Assembly: GCF_004349055.1 (NCBI RefSeq)
Contig: NZ_SMKX01000002.1
Span: forward strand, 1 to 64,000
Direction of reading: 5' to 3'
Length of the DNA stretch: 64,000 nucleotides
DNA from: Kribbella antibiotica
GTDB lineage: Bacteria; Actinomycetota; Actinomycetes; Propionibacteriales; Kribbellaceae
The translations under genes were made by a program, and so were the position numbers. The notes beneath the pieces are model-generated. The model was not told where the DNA came from. It made no database searches and worked only from the letters and a program-made list of their open reading frames with translations. Shown piece by piece: positions 41,088 through 49,961 of this stretch (positions are counted from its first letter, which is position 1; every line of letters begins with the position of its first letter).

Positions 41088-41646
41088 AGGCGGGCTGGTT
41101 CGGCTGGCCGGTGAGGTAGCCGGTCAGGCCGGCCTGCTCGGCGGCGGTGATCTCGGCCGGGGTCTCGCCTTCGTAGAACGAGCGGCACGGTGACGCGTTC
41201 GCCTTGCCGCGCTCGAACAGCGGCAGGGCGGGCTTGGACTCGGCCTTGGTCCGCGGCGTCAGGATCCGGTCACCGAACAACGCCCACGGGAACGGATCCG
41301 CCTCGGCCCACTGACCGTCGACGTACGCCTTGGTGGCCGCCGCGCGCTCGGCGTCGGTGGCTCCCCACTCCGGGGGCACGTTCGTGATCAGCCCGATCGG
41401 TACGCCGACGCTGCGCAACTGCCGGAGGTGTCGCAGCGCGTCCGGCATCCAGGTCATCTTTCCGGCGACCTTCGTGTCGACCAGGGTGTTGCCCAGGTCG
41501 AACCAGACGACCGAGCAGCGCGCAGGGTGCTGCGCAGCGGCCTCCGGGGCGACCACTGCCGTGACCTGTGCCGTGGCCGTGGTGGACAGGCCGAACAGAA
41601 GGCCGGCCGCGGCGCCTGCCGCAGCCAGTCGGGCGATGAGTTTCAC
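41047..41646 (-). CDS. Secreted HAD-fold protein
   Basis: 199 residues with a signal peptide (MKLIARLAAAGAAAGLLFGLS ... ATA). The body has the haloacid-dehalogenase motifs: WFDLGNTLVDT (motif I, with Gly instead of the second Asp), VGVPIGLITNVPP (motif II), a Lys in TKAESKPALPLF, and EITAAEQAGLTGYL (motif IV region). The missing second Asp argues against ordinary phosphatase activity. Export of a HAD protein is uncommon. The GTG start overlaps the stop of the LacI gene (GTGA), so it is translated with that regulator. Confidence 0.8.
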   Translation of the reverse strand: MKLIARLAAAGAAAGLLFGLSTTATAQVTAVVAPEAAAQHPARCSVVWFDLGNTLVDTKVAGKMTWMPDALRHLRQLRSVGVPIGLITNVPPEWGATDAERAAATKAYVDGQWAEADPFPWALFGDRILTPRTKAESKPALPLFERGKANASPCRSFYEGETPAEITAAEQAGLTGYLTGQPNQPAFIPLWRVLCPVKV

Positions 41647-42686
41647 TGTGCCTCCGAGCGCCCGTCCGCCCCTGTCACATCTGCTGAGAGGGGCGGTGGC
41701 GCGGTCGATTCTCGGTGGATGAGCCGGTTAACCGTCCGGGTGGACGGTTCCGGTGCGGGCGTGCAGTGGATCTCGGCGAGCAGGCGATGGATCGCATCGC
41801 GGCCCTGTGATTCGCGGTCCACGGCCACGGTCGACAACGACGGCAGCGCGAAGCGGCCGTACTCGTCGTCGTCCCATCCGAACACACTAAGGTCGCGGGG
41901 CACACTCCAGCCCCGGGCCCGCGCGCCGCGCATCACCCCGAGCGCGGCGAGGTCGCAGGCGGCGACCACCGCTGTCACCCCGCAGTCCTCCGGCAGTGCG
42001 GTGATCGCGTCGACACCGGACTGGCCCGACCAGTCACCGTCGTACACGCCGACCGACTCGAGGCCGAGCCGCTCGATCGTCTCCAGGTAGACGCGCTTGC
42101 GATTGCGCCCCGAGGTGAAGCTCTGATCGCCGGCTACATGCAGGAACCGGCGGTGGCCCAGCGAGCACAGGTACTCGATGATCTCCGCGATCTCGGCGGC
42201 TCCGGCCAGCTTGCCGAGCACATGCAGCCGCTCGTCGTAGCTCTCACTCTGCACGAGCGGAATCCCGAGGGATTTCGTCTTCAAATCAATGGACGAAATC
42301 GCAAGAATTCCGTCCACCTGGCCGGATCGCGCCAAATCCTCAATGCGCGCCGCGCGCGCTTTGGGACCACCTTCGACGCTGACGATTTCGAGCTGATAGC
42401 CAGCTTGATGAGCGGTCTCGGAGGCCGCGGCGAGCTGCCTGCCGGGGAAATGCGGACCTGTCGCCAGGACAATGGCCAGCCGGTTCGAACGGCGGGTGCG
42501 CATCGACCGGGCGACCAGGTTCGGCCGATAGTCGAGCGCCTTCACCGCGTACTCGACCTTGATCCTGGTCTGCGGCTTCAGGGCGTTCTTGTCCTGCAGG
42601 TAGCGCGACACGGTGGTGTGCGAGACGCCGGCCAGCCGTGCCACCTCATGGATCGTCGACGCGCGCTTGTCCCCCGGTTCGGTCAC
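41643..42686 (-). CDS. LacI family regulator
   Basis: 347 residues. STIHEVARLAGVSHTTVSRYLQ is the LacI helix-turn-helix, followed by the hinge ALDYRPNLVARSMR and a periplasmic-binding-like effector domain (RRFLHVAGDQSFTSGRNRKRVYLE ... SVFGWDDDEYGRFALPSLSTVAVD). The GTG is 6 nt after a TACCGT box on the minus strand with no ribosome site, so the message is probably leaderless. Divergent from the sugar ABC operon and almost certainly its repressor, with the sugar as inducer. Confidence 0.93.
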   Translation of the reverse strand: MTEPGDKRASTIHEVARLAGVSHTTVSRYLQDKNALKPQTRIKVEYAVKALDYRPNLVARSMRTRRSNRLAIVLATGPHFPGRQLAAASETAHQAGYQLEIVSVEGGPKARAARIEDLARSGQVDGILAISSIDLKTKSLGIPLVQSESYDERLHVLGKLAGAAEIAEIIEYLCSLGHRRFLHVAGDQSFTSGRNRKRVYLETIERLGLESVGVYDGDWSGQSGVDAITALPEDCGVTAVVAACDLAALGVMRGARARGWSVPRDLSVFGWDDDEYGRFALPSLSTVAVDRESQGRDAIHRLLAEIHCTPAPEPSTRTVNRLIHRESTAPPPLSADVTGADGRSEAQ

Positions 42687-42715
42687 GGCAGCACGGTAGC
42701 CGATCCCGCGAGCTC

Positions 42716-42745
42716 TTGACACCCTCCGGGGGCTCCGGTTAGCTA
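42716..42745 (+). promoter_or_regulatory. Promoter of sugar ABC operon
   Basis: Consensus TTGACA (42716-42721), 17-18 bp spacer, then TTAGCT/TAGCTA. The predicted start site is near 42752, some 50 bp before the first permease GTG. Confidence 0.6.
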
Positions 42746-42756
42746 TCGCCACAGAA

Positions 42757-42770
42757 GTGGATCGATCACA
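42757..42770. promoter_or_regulatory. Putative LacI operator
   Basis: GTGGATCGATCACA has a perfect GATCGATC core around the central CG and a half-site ATCACA matching the LacI-family NTNNCA pattern. It sits just downstream of the predicted start site, where a bound repressor would block the operon. Confidence 0.5.
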
Positions 42771-42801
42771 TTTTAATGCGCCTCCCCCACAAAGGAGGAA
42801 A

Positions 42802-43710
42802 GTGTCTCTTTTCACGCGCTTACGCCGCGACTACCCCGTCCTCCTGCTGGCGATCCCCGGCCTGCTGATCATCTTCGCTTTCCATTATTTTCCACTCTGG
42901 GGCAATGTCATTGCCTTCCAGGATTACCAGCCCTATCTCGGGGTGGGGAAGAGTCTCTGGACCTATCTCGGCAACTTCTCGACCATCGTCGACGGTGATC
43001 CCGAGTTCCTGAACGCGGTCAAGAACACGCTGGTGCTGACCGCGATCCAGACTGTGATCGTCTTCCCGGCCCCGATCGTGGTCGCGCTGGTGCTGCACAG
43101 CCTGCTGTCGAACCGGATCCGCCAGTTCGTCCAGACCGTCATCTATCTGCCGCACTTCATGTCCTGGGTGATCGTGGTCGCGGTCTTCCAGCAGATGCTC
43201 GGCGGCACCGGAATGATCAACAACTGGCTGCGCTCGCACGGATACGACCCGATCCACGTGATCGGCAACGCCGACGCGTTCCGCGCCCTACTCACCTCAC
43301 AGGTGATGTGGAAGGACACCGGCTGGGCGACGATCCTGTTCCTGGCCGTGCTCTCCCAGATCGACCGCTCGCTCTACGAGGCCTCCGCGGTCGACGGCGC
43401 CAGCCGCTGGAAGCAGACCTGGCACGTCACGCTGCCCGGCATGAAACCGATCATCATCCTGCTGCTGATCCTCAAGCTCGGCGACTCGCTGACCGTCGGT
43501 TTCGAGCAGATCATCCTGCAGCAATCCGCGGTCGGAGCTGAGGTGAGCGAAGTGCTCGACACCTACGTCTACAACAACGGCATCCTCGGCGGCGACTGGG
43601 GAACGTCGGCCGCGGTCGGCCTGGTGAAGAGCGTGGTCGCGCTGACCCTGGTGCTCGGCGCCAACAAGCTGGCCCATCGTCTCGGTGAGGAAGGGGTGTA
43701 CCGCGGATGA
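42802..43710 (+). CDS. Sugar ABC transporter permease (LplB-like)
   Basis: 302-residue inner-membrane permease with six helices and the EAA loop YEASAVDGASRWKQTWHVTLPGM, which docks the ATPase. AAAGGAGGA lies 3-4 nt before the GTG and fixes the start; an upstream GTG overlaps the operator. It pairs with the next permease, which overlaps by ATGA. Homologues (LplB, YteP) import oligosaccharides or glycosides from polysaccharide breakdown. Confidence 0.94.
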   Translation: MSLFTRLRRDYPVLLLAIPGLLIIFAFHYFPLWGNVIAFQDYQPYLGVGKSLWTYLGNFSTIVDGDPEFLNAVKNTLVLTAIQTVIVFPAPIVVALVLHSLLSNRIRQFVQTVIYLPHFMSWVIVVAVFQQMLGGTGMINNWLRSHGYDPIHVIGNADAFRALLTSQVMWKDTGWATILFLAVLSQIDRSLYEASAVDGASRWKQTWHVTLPGMKPIIILLLILKLGDSLTVGFEQIILQQSAVGAEVSEVLDTYVYNNGILGGDWGTSAAVGLVKSVVALTLVLGANKLAHRLGEEGVYRG

Positions 43711-44609
43711 GGCGGCAACAAGCACTCGTCGGCGGGATGCCGCCGCCGAGCCGCATCGAGAGCGTCGTGAAGGCGATCTTCCTGACCGCGATCTGCCTGG
43801 TGGTGGTCGTGCCGTTCATCGGAGTCGTCTCCACGAGCCTGGCCTCCCCCGAGCAGGTGATCAAGTCCGGCGGCTTCGTCCTGTTCCCGACCCACGGGAT
43901 CGACTGGTCGGCGTACAAGTCGATCCTGTCCGGCGGGACGGTGACGCAGTCCCTGCTGGTGAGCGGCTTCGTCACCGCCGTCGGTACGGCGATCGCCCTG
44001 TTCCTCACGTGCACTCTCGGCTGGGCGCTGAGCCGGCGCGGCAGTGTCGGCAACAAGCCCTTGCTGCTGCTCGTGCTGATCAGCCTGCTGTTCAACCCCG
44101 GCCTGATCCCGAGCTATCTCGTGGTGCAGCAGTTCGGGCTGCTGGACAGTCTGTGGGCGATCATCCTGCCCGTGTCGGTGAGCGCGTTCAACGTGATCGT
44201 GGTCCGGGCATACTTCGTCGGGCTGCCGGCCGAGGTTCTCGACTCGGCCCGGATCGACGGCGCCTCGGAGTGGAAACTGTTCTGGTACATCGGCCTGCCA
44301 CTGTCCAAGGCGGTCGTCGCGGTGGTCGGCCTGTTCTACGGCGTCGGCTACTGGAACAGCTTCTTCGGCGCGCTGCTCTACCTGAACGACAGCAGCAAGT
44401 GGCCGCTGCAGCTCGTACTGCGGACCTACGTGGTGAACGGCGTCGAGATCGGCGCCCAGGATCTCGGCGCGGCCGGTGAGGCGCTGCCGCCGCAGACGTC
44501 CATCCAGATGGCGATCCTGATGATCTCGATCGTCCCGATCCTGTGTGTCTACCCGTTCATCCAGCGGCACTTCGCCAAGGGTGTCCTGACCGGAGCGGTG
44601 AAGGGCTGA
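43707..44609 (+). CDS. Sugar ABC transporter permease (YtcP/LplC-like)
   Basis: 300-residue six-helix permease. EAA loop VLDSARIDGASEWKLFWYIGLPL. The N-terminal cytoplasmic PPPSRIESVVKAIFL is typical. Start overlaps the previous stop (ATGA). Together the two permeases form the heterodimeric channel; no ABC ATPase gene follows, so a shared MsiK-like ATPase encoded elsewhere is expected. Confidence 0.94.
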   Translation: MRRQQALVGGMPPPSRIESVVKAIFLTAICLVVVVPFIGVVSTSLASPEQVIKSGGFVLFPTHGIDWSAYKSILSGGTVTQSLLVSGFVTAVGTAIALFLTCTLGWALSRRGSVGNKPLLLLVLISLLFNPGLIPSYLVVQQFGLLDSLWAIILPVSVSAFNVIVVRAYFVGLPAEVLDSARIDGASEWKLFWYIGLPLSKAVVAVVGLFYGVGYWNSFFGALLYLNDSSKWPLQLVLRTYVVNGVEIGAQDLGAAGEALPPQTSIQMAILMISIVPILCVYPFIQRHFAKGVLTGAVKG

Positions 44610-44611
44610 TC

Positions 44612-46219
44612 ATGAGTCTCGATGATGCACGACTGTCCCGCCGGGCCCTGCTCGGTGGCGCTGCCGCCCTCGGTCTGGTCGCCTGTTCCAACGAAGGCCG
44701 CGGCGGGCTGCCGGGAGGCAACGGCGGTGGCGGCGCGCGGCCGGCGTACATGCGCTACACCGGGGTGAAGCCGGACCTGCCGGGCGCGGAGTACAACATC
44801 CCGAACGCGTTCATCCGCTACCCGGCCAATCCGGTCGAGGCGATCCGGAAGCCGCCGGGTGATGGCAAGCCGATCGACGTACTGACCTACACGAACACGC
44901 CGATTCCGCCGAAGGTCGAGCAGAACAGCTTCTGGCAGGAGTTCAACCGGCGGGTCGGATCGCCGGTCACGGTGAACCTGACCCCGTCGGTGGACTACAA
45001 CCAGAAGTTCGCGACCGTGGTCGCGGGCGACCGGTTGAGTGACATCTTCCTGGTCGGCGCGGTTCCGCAGGTGCCCCAGTTGCTGGCGGCCAAGGCCGTC
45101 GACCTGACACCGCATCTGTCCGGTGACGCCGTGAAGAAGTACCCGTTCCTGGCCAATCTCCCCGAGACCGCCTGGAATCCGTGCATCTTCAACGGCCGGA
45201 TCTTCGGCGTACCGATTCCGCGGGGTGCGATCAGCTCCCAGACCATGTACAGCCGGGCGGACATCCTGGAGAAGGTCGGTGTCGACGGCAACGTCAAGAG
45301 CCTCGACGAGTTTCTCGAGCTGTGCAAGGCGGTCACCGACAAGCGGCAGAACCGATTCGCCCTGGCCGGTGCGCCGACCCAATGGGTCCGGAACATGTAC
45401 GACGTACCGAACAACTGGAGTGAGCAGGGCAAGACGCTCGTCAGTAACCTCGAGCACGAGGCGCAGGAGGAGGTCTTCGAGGTCCTGCGGAAGTTGTGGA
45501 GCTCGGGGTACATCCACCCGGATGCCTTCTCGGGCCAGAACCAGGATCTGAAGGTGCGGTTCGGCAACGGGTCGAGCCCGCTGGTCCAGGACACCTACAG
45601 CGCCTGGCCGAGCTACCTGCAGACCGCGGTCGATCCAGCCATGCAGATCGCGATCATGACGCCGCCGAAGCACGACGGCTCCGGTCCCGGACGGCTCTGG
45701 CGGGGTGCGCCCGCGATCGGGTTCGCCGCGATCAGCAAGAAGGCGGCCGGCCGGGTCGAGACGATGCTTGCCTACCTCAACTTCCTCGCGGCGCCGTTCG
45801 GGACGCAGGAGTACCTGTTCCGCAAGTACGGCCTGCCCGGGCAGCACCACAAGGTTGTCGACGGCAACCCGGTGCTCACCGAAAAAGGGTTCAGCGAGGT
45901 GCAGCTCGGGTTGATGTACACCGCGGACGCGCCGTGGACGATCTTCCTGCCGGAGAAGCCCGGCAACGCCGAAGCCGCGTTCACCGCGATGAAGCAGACC
46001 TGCCCGACTGCCTTCACCGATCCGGTCGCGGGGATGTACTCCGAGACCAACGTCCGCAAGGGTCCGCAGCTGACCGCGGACATCACCCAGATCACCAACG
46101 ACATCATCCAGGGGCGCAAGCCGGTCTCCGCCTGGGCCGCCGCCGTCAAGAAGTGGAAGAGTGGCGGCGGAGACAAGATCGCCGAAGAGTTCGCCCAGGC
46201 ACTCGCATCATCACGCTGA
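44612..46219 (+). CDS. Extracellular solute-binding lipoprotein (LipO/LplA-like)
   Basis: 535 residues. LSRRALLGGAAALGLVAC combines a twin-arginine signal with a lipobox (GLVAC), so it is a Tat-exported lipoprotein. The long 500-residue body with PIDVLTYTNTPIPPK, FAAISKKAAGRVETMLAYLNF and a C-terminal WKSGGGDKIAEEFAQAL belongs to the cluster D/LipO binding proteins that capture oligosaccharides. It starts 2 bp after the permease stop. Confidence 0.93.
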   Translation: MSLDDARLSRRALLGGAAALGLVACSNEGRGGLPGGNGGGGARPAYMRYTGVKPDLPGAEYNIPNAFIRYPANPVEAIRKPPGDGKPIDVLTYTNTPIPPKVEQNSFWQEFNRRVGSPVTVNLTPSVDYNQKFATVVAGDRLSDIFLVGAVPQVPQLLAAKAVDLTPHLSGDAVKKYPFLANLPETAWNPCIFNGRIFGVPIPRGAISSQTMYSRADILEKVGVDGNVKSLDEFLELCKAVTDKRQNRFALAGAPTQWVRNMYDVPNNWSEQGKTLVSNLEHEAQEEVFEVLRKLWSSGYIHPDAFSGQNQDLKVRFGNGSSPLVQDTYSAWPSYLQTAVDPAMQIAIMTPPKHDGSGPGRLWRGAPAIGFAAISKKAAGRVETMLAYLNFLAAPFGTQEYLFRKYGLPGQHHKVVDGNPVLTEKGFSEVQLGLMYTADAPWTIFLPEKPGNAEAAFTAMKQTCPTAFTDPVAGMYSETNVRKGPQLTADITQITNDIIQGRKPVSAWAAAVKKWKSGGGDKIAEEFAQALASSR

Positions 46220-46237
46220 CTTCTGAGAGGAATTTCC

Positions 46238-47287
46238 TTGACTACCAGCACCGTCAGGTTCGCGGCCGTCGGTCTTGATCACGCACATATTCACGGCCAG
46301 GTCGCCGGGCTGATCGCCGCCGGCGCCGAATTCGTCGCGATGGCGACCGACGATCCGGCGGCAGCGATCGCCGTACAGGTTCGGGAGCGGTATCCCGACG
46401 TACCGGTCGTCGATGACCCGGCCGCGCTCATTGCGCGCGGGGACATCGACCTGATCGTGACGGCCGCCGTACCGGACCGGCGCGGGCCGATCGCGGTCGC
46501 AGCGTTGCGGTCCGGCAAGGACGTCATCGCCGACAAGCCAGGCTGCGTCAGCTTCAGCCAGCTCGAGGAGATCGAGAAGGCCGTTGCCGAGAGTGGGCGA
46601 TTCTGGTCGGTGACGTTCTCGGAGCGGTTCGAGGTGCGCTCGGCGATCAAGGCCGGCGAACTCGTCCGCGCAGGCAAGATCGGGACCGTCATCCAGACGA
46701 TCGGGCTGGGCCCGCACCGGATCGGCGACCGCGGTCACCTCGGTGGCGGCGCTGGGCGGCCGGACTGGTTCTACGACAAGGCCCGGTACGGCGGGATCCT
46801 GGTCGACATCGCGTCGCACCAGATCGACCAGTTCCTCTTCTACACCGGATCGCGGACGGCGGAGGTCGTGGCGAGCTCGGTCGGGAACTTCGCCAACCCC
46901 GACAAGCCCGGGCTGCAGGACTTCGGCGATCTGCTGATCCGCAGCGAGAACGCGCAGGGCTACATCCGCGTCGACTGGTACACCCCGGACGGGTTGCCGA
47001 CCTGGGGTGACGGGCGGCTGATGATCCTCGGCACCGAGGGATACATCGAGCTGCGCAAGTACGTCGACATCGCCGGACGCCCGGGTGGCGATCACGTGTT
47101 CCTGGTCAACCACGAGGGCACGCAGTACGTCGACTGCTCGGACGTGCAGCTGACGTACTACGCCGACCTGGTGAACGACGTACGGGACCGGACCAGTACG
47201 GCGGCGCCGCAGGAGCACACGTTCGAAACGATGCGACTGGCTTTGACCGCGCAGCAACAAGCCGTCGTCCGGGGAGCTGCGCAGTGA
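46238..47287 (+). CDS. Gfo/Idh/MocA family oxidoreductase
   Basis: 349-residue NAD(P)-dependent sugar dehydrogenase. The N-terminal Rossmann domain begins TVRFAAVGLDHAHIHGQ rather than the usual GxGxxG, with VIADKPGCVSFSQLEEIE as the EKP-like motif (DKP). A GILVDIASHQIDQFLF catalytic helix follows. The TTG start is supported by GAGAGG upstream. Fourth gene of the uptake operon; probably oxidises or isomerises the imported sugar. Confidence 0.9.
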   Translation: MTTSTVRFAAVGLDHAHIHGQVAGLIAAGAEFVAMATDDPAAAIAVQVRERYPDVPVVDDPAALIARGDIDLIVTAAVPDRRGPIAVAALRSGKDVIADKPGCVSFSQLEEIEKAVAESGRFWSVTFSERFEVRSAIKAGELVRAGKIGTVIQTIGLGPHRIGDRGHLGGGAGRPDWFYDKARYGGILVDIASHQIDQFLFYTGSRTAEVVASSVGNFANPDKPGLQDFGDLLIRSENAQGYIRVDWYTPDGLPTWGDGRLMILGTEGYIELRKYVDIAGRPGGDHVFLVNHEGTQYVDCSDVQLTYYADLVNDVRDRTSTAAPQEHTFETMRLALTAQQQAVVRGAAQ

Positions 47288-48432
47288 CGGACTTGAAGGT
47301 TGCGATCGTTGGCTGCGGCAACATCAGCCGCAGTCATGCTTCGGCGTATGCCGCCGCACCTGTTGAGCTCGTGGGTGTCGCGGATATCGTTCCTGAGAAG
47401 GCAGTTGAGCTCGCCGAGAAGTACAGCTCGACCCCTTTCGACAGCTTGACGTCATTGCTCGCGGCAACCTCTCCGGATCTGGTGTCGGTGACGACACCGC
47501 CTGGCAGTCATGCAGCGCTGGCGATCGAGATCCTTGCCGCAGGCAAGTCTGTTCTGCTGGAGAAGCCGCCGGTGCTGAGTTTGGCCGAGCTGGACGCGGT
47601 GGCCGAGGCTGAGCAGGCCAGCGCCGGCTCGGTGTATGTCGTCTTTCAGCATCGACACGGGTCGGGCGGGCTGCGGGCCGCCTCGCTGCTGTCGACCGGC
47701 GCTCTAGGTCGGCCGCAGGTCGCGGTCTGCGAGACGTTGTGGTTCCGGCCGGTCAGCTACTTCGATCCGGAGTGGCGCGGGACGTGGGTCGGCGAAGGTG
47801 GTGGGCCGACGCTTGGACACGGGATTCATCAGATCGATCTGCTGCTGCATCTGCTGGGCCCGTGGAAGTCTCTGACCGCGACCGCCGTTCGGCTCGATCG
47901 TCCGGTGGAGTTCGAGGACGTGTCGATGGCCTCGGTGATCTTCGAGAGTGGTGCGGTCGCGACGGTGATCAACAGCCTGCTGTCGCCGCGAGAGCTGAGC
48001 CGGATCCGGATCGACACGACGGGCGGGTCACTCGAGGTCAACCACCTGTACGGCTACTCCGACACGGACTGGTCGTTCACACCCGCGCCGGATGCGGCAC
48101 GTGCTGCGGCAAATGGACTCGACCCGGGCGCTCGCCGTACTGAGGATGTTGCTGTGGGCACCGACCCATGGGCGGACTCGGCAGGTGGCGACGTACCAAG
48201 TAACCACGCGGCTCAGCTAGGCCGACTGGTCGCCGACCTGCTCGCAGGACGGACCCACGAGACCACCTTGGCGAGCACCCGACCGACGATGGAGTTCGTC
48301 ACCGCGCTCTACGCCTCGGCCCTCACCGGGGCTGCGGTTCACCGCGCCGAGCTCACTCCCAGCCACCCCTTCTACAGCGCGCTGCACGGCAATGTCCCGC
48401 AGCCCGAAATCGACCAATCCCTCAAATTCTGA
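47284..48432 (+). CDS. Gfo/Idh/MocA family oxidoreductase
   Basis: 382 residues. Rossmann start LKVAIVGCGNISRSHASAY, EKPPVLSLAELDAV catalytic Lys motif, and GGGPTLGHGIHQIDLLLHLLG with the catalytic His. It overlaps the previous gene by GTGA, so the two dehydrogenases are translationally coupled, as when two members act in sequence through a keto-intermediate. Last gene of the operon; no terminator is evident in the 26 bp before the next gene. Confidence 0.93.
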   Translation: MTDLKVAIVGCGNISRSHASAYAAAPVELVGVADIVPEKAVELAEKYSSTPFDSLTSLLAATSPDLVSVTTPPGSHAALAIEILAAGKSVLLEKPPVLSLAELDAVAEAEQASAGSVYVVFQHRHGSGGLRAASLLSTGALGRPQVAVCETLWFRPVSYFDPEWRGTWVGEGGGPTLGHGIHQIDLLLHLLGPWKSLTATAVRLDRPVEFEDVSMASVIFESGAVATVINSLLSPRELSRIRIDTTGGSLEVNHLYGYSDTDWSFTPAPDAARAAANGLDPGARRTEDVAVGTDPWADSAGGDVPSNHAAQLGRLVADLLAGRTHETTLASTRPTMEFVTALYASALTGAAVHRAELTPSHPFYSALHGNVPQPEIDQSLKF

Positions 48433-48458
48433 CCTGACAGGCCTGGCATCATGACCCG

Positions 48459-49961
48459 GTGCGTGACATCACCGGTGACTTCGAGATCCACCTGACCTTC
48501 CAGGCGTCAGACCCGGCGAACGCGGCCGTCGCCGCACAGCACGGCCTGAAGTACAGCGAGATCGTGCTCGAGCGCGGCCGCGTCCCGGTGCAGCCGATGG
48601 TCACCGTGGCCGCGCAGGGCACGTTCTCCCAGGTCGAGCAGCTCGGCCGTGAGTGGGCCGACAAGTTCTACCGCCGACCCGTCCGGGTCAAGATCGAGGC
48701 CGCGCCGTGGAATGACGGCGTACCGGTGGACGAAGCCGAGGCCGTGGACGGGCGGTACTTCGAGCACCACGTGAAGCTGCTCCTTCCCGACGAGCAGTTG
48801 GACCCCCTGACCACCTTGCTCGCACCGCACCACGCTCACCTGTCCCGCAACGCCCGGCGCCAGCGTCCCGACGGCAAGCACGAGCGCTTCGTGACCCAGC
48901 GCTGCCACCAGGCCGGTCGTAACAGCTCGAAGCCCCGGTTGGAGGCTCTGGTGGCGGCCTTGCGCGAGGCGGGCTACGAGATTCTGGAGATCGAGGAGGA
49001 GTACGTCGTCCTCGACAGCCACGAGGACCTGGACACCGGCTGGCTCGAAGAGGACGTCGAGGCCTCCCCCATCCCGTCCGGCTATCCGGCGACGTACCTG
49101 CCAATGACTCCAGCCGCCGGCGTCCAGCAGCGCCGAACTTTTGATCCAGCACTGAAGCAGTACGACAACGCCTTTCGCCCGGGACAGCCGACGTTCGCGC
49201 AGCCAGAGCGCGGCGACCAGTGGCGGTCGCTCCGCCGTACCGCGATCGATCACCTGCTGCTGCTGATCGCAACATCCACCCTCGCCGACCACCTCGTCCT
49301 CCGTGGCAGCATCACGTTGCAGCACTGGTACGGCGACCAGGCGCGCGAGCCCGGTGACCTCGACTTCGTGGTGATCCCAGCCGGCATCGGCGTTGACAGC
49401 ACGGAAGGCCGTGGCCTGCTCGAAGACGTCATCGCCGCAGTCGCCGCCAACCCAGGGCCCGGTTTCAAGGCAAACGAAGTAGCTCGTGACGAGCTGTGGA
49501 CCTACGACGATCGGCTGCCCGGCCGTCGGCTTGTCTTCCCCTACGAGCACGACGGCCTCACCGGCACCGTCCAGCTCGACTTCGTCTACAACGAGGACCT
49601 ACCGATCGATCCCGAGCGGCTGTCGATCGGCGGCGCCTCGCTCCTGACCGTCAGCCCAGAGCTCTCCCTGGCCTGGAAGCTCCTCTGGCTGGCCACCGAT
49701 GCCTACCCCCAAGGCAAGGACCTGTACGACGCCGTACTGCTGGCCGAACGCACCGACGTCTCCCCGCTCCTGGTTCAGCAATTGCTCGACAACCACGAGG
49801 ATGCTCAGCACGTCCAGGGATTCACGTCGTCGACTGTCCTGGAGTGGGAGGTCGACTGGCAGAACTTCCTCGACGAGTACCCGACCATCGAGGGCGACGC
49901 CGAGTCCTGGCAGGAACGCCTCGCCGTCGCCCTGCGGCGGTCCTACACGCGCCGCTGGTGA
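48459..49961 (+). CDS. Two-domain protein with C-terminal AbiEii-type nucleotidyltransferase
   Basis: 500 residues. The N-terminal ~190 residues (FEIHLTF, HGLKYSEIVLERGRVPVQPM, then a second half with YFEHHVKLLLP and EILEIEEEYVVLD) form an uncharacterised domain known to me only as a stand-alone conserved protein. After a linker (190-245) comes an AbiEii/AbiGii-like fold: LVLRGSITLQHWYG ... EPGDLDFVVIP gives the GS...DxD nucleotidyltransferase signature, and LAWKLLWLATDAYPQGKDLYD is the Lys/Asp-bearing helix of the family. AbiEii toxins modify tRNA or other substrates and are normally paired with an AbiEi antitoxin; none is seen here. GTG start. Confidence 0.8.
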   Translation: MRDITGDFEIHLTFQASDPANAAVAAQHGLKYSEIVLERGRVPVQPMVTVAAQGTFSQVEQLGREWADKFYRRPVRVKIEAAPWNDGVPVDEAEAVDGRYFEHHVKLLLPDEQLDPLTTLLAPHHAHLSRNARRQRPDGKHERFVTQRCHQAGRNSSKPRLEALVAALREAGYEILEIEEEYVVLDSHEDLDTGWLEEDVEASPIPSGYPATYLPMTPAAGVQQRRTFDPALKQYDNAFRPGQPTFAQPERGDQWRSLRRTAIDHLLLLIATSTLADHLVLRGSITLQHWYGDQAREPGDLDFVVIPAGIGVDSTEGRGLLEDVIAAVAANPGPGFKANEVARDELWTYDDRLPGRRLVFPYEHDGLTGTVQLDFVYNEDLPIDPERLSIGGASLLTVSPELSLAWKLLWLATDAYPQGKDLYDAVLLAERTDVSPLLVQQLLDNHEDAQHVQGFTSSTVLEWEVDWQNFLDEYPTIEGDAESWQERLAVALRRSYTRRW

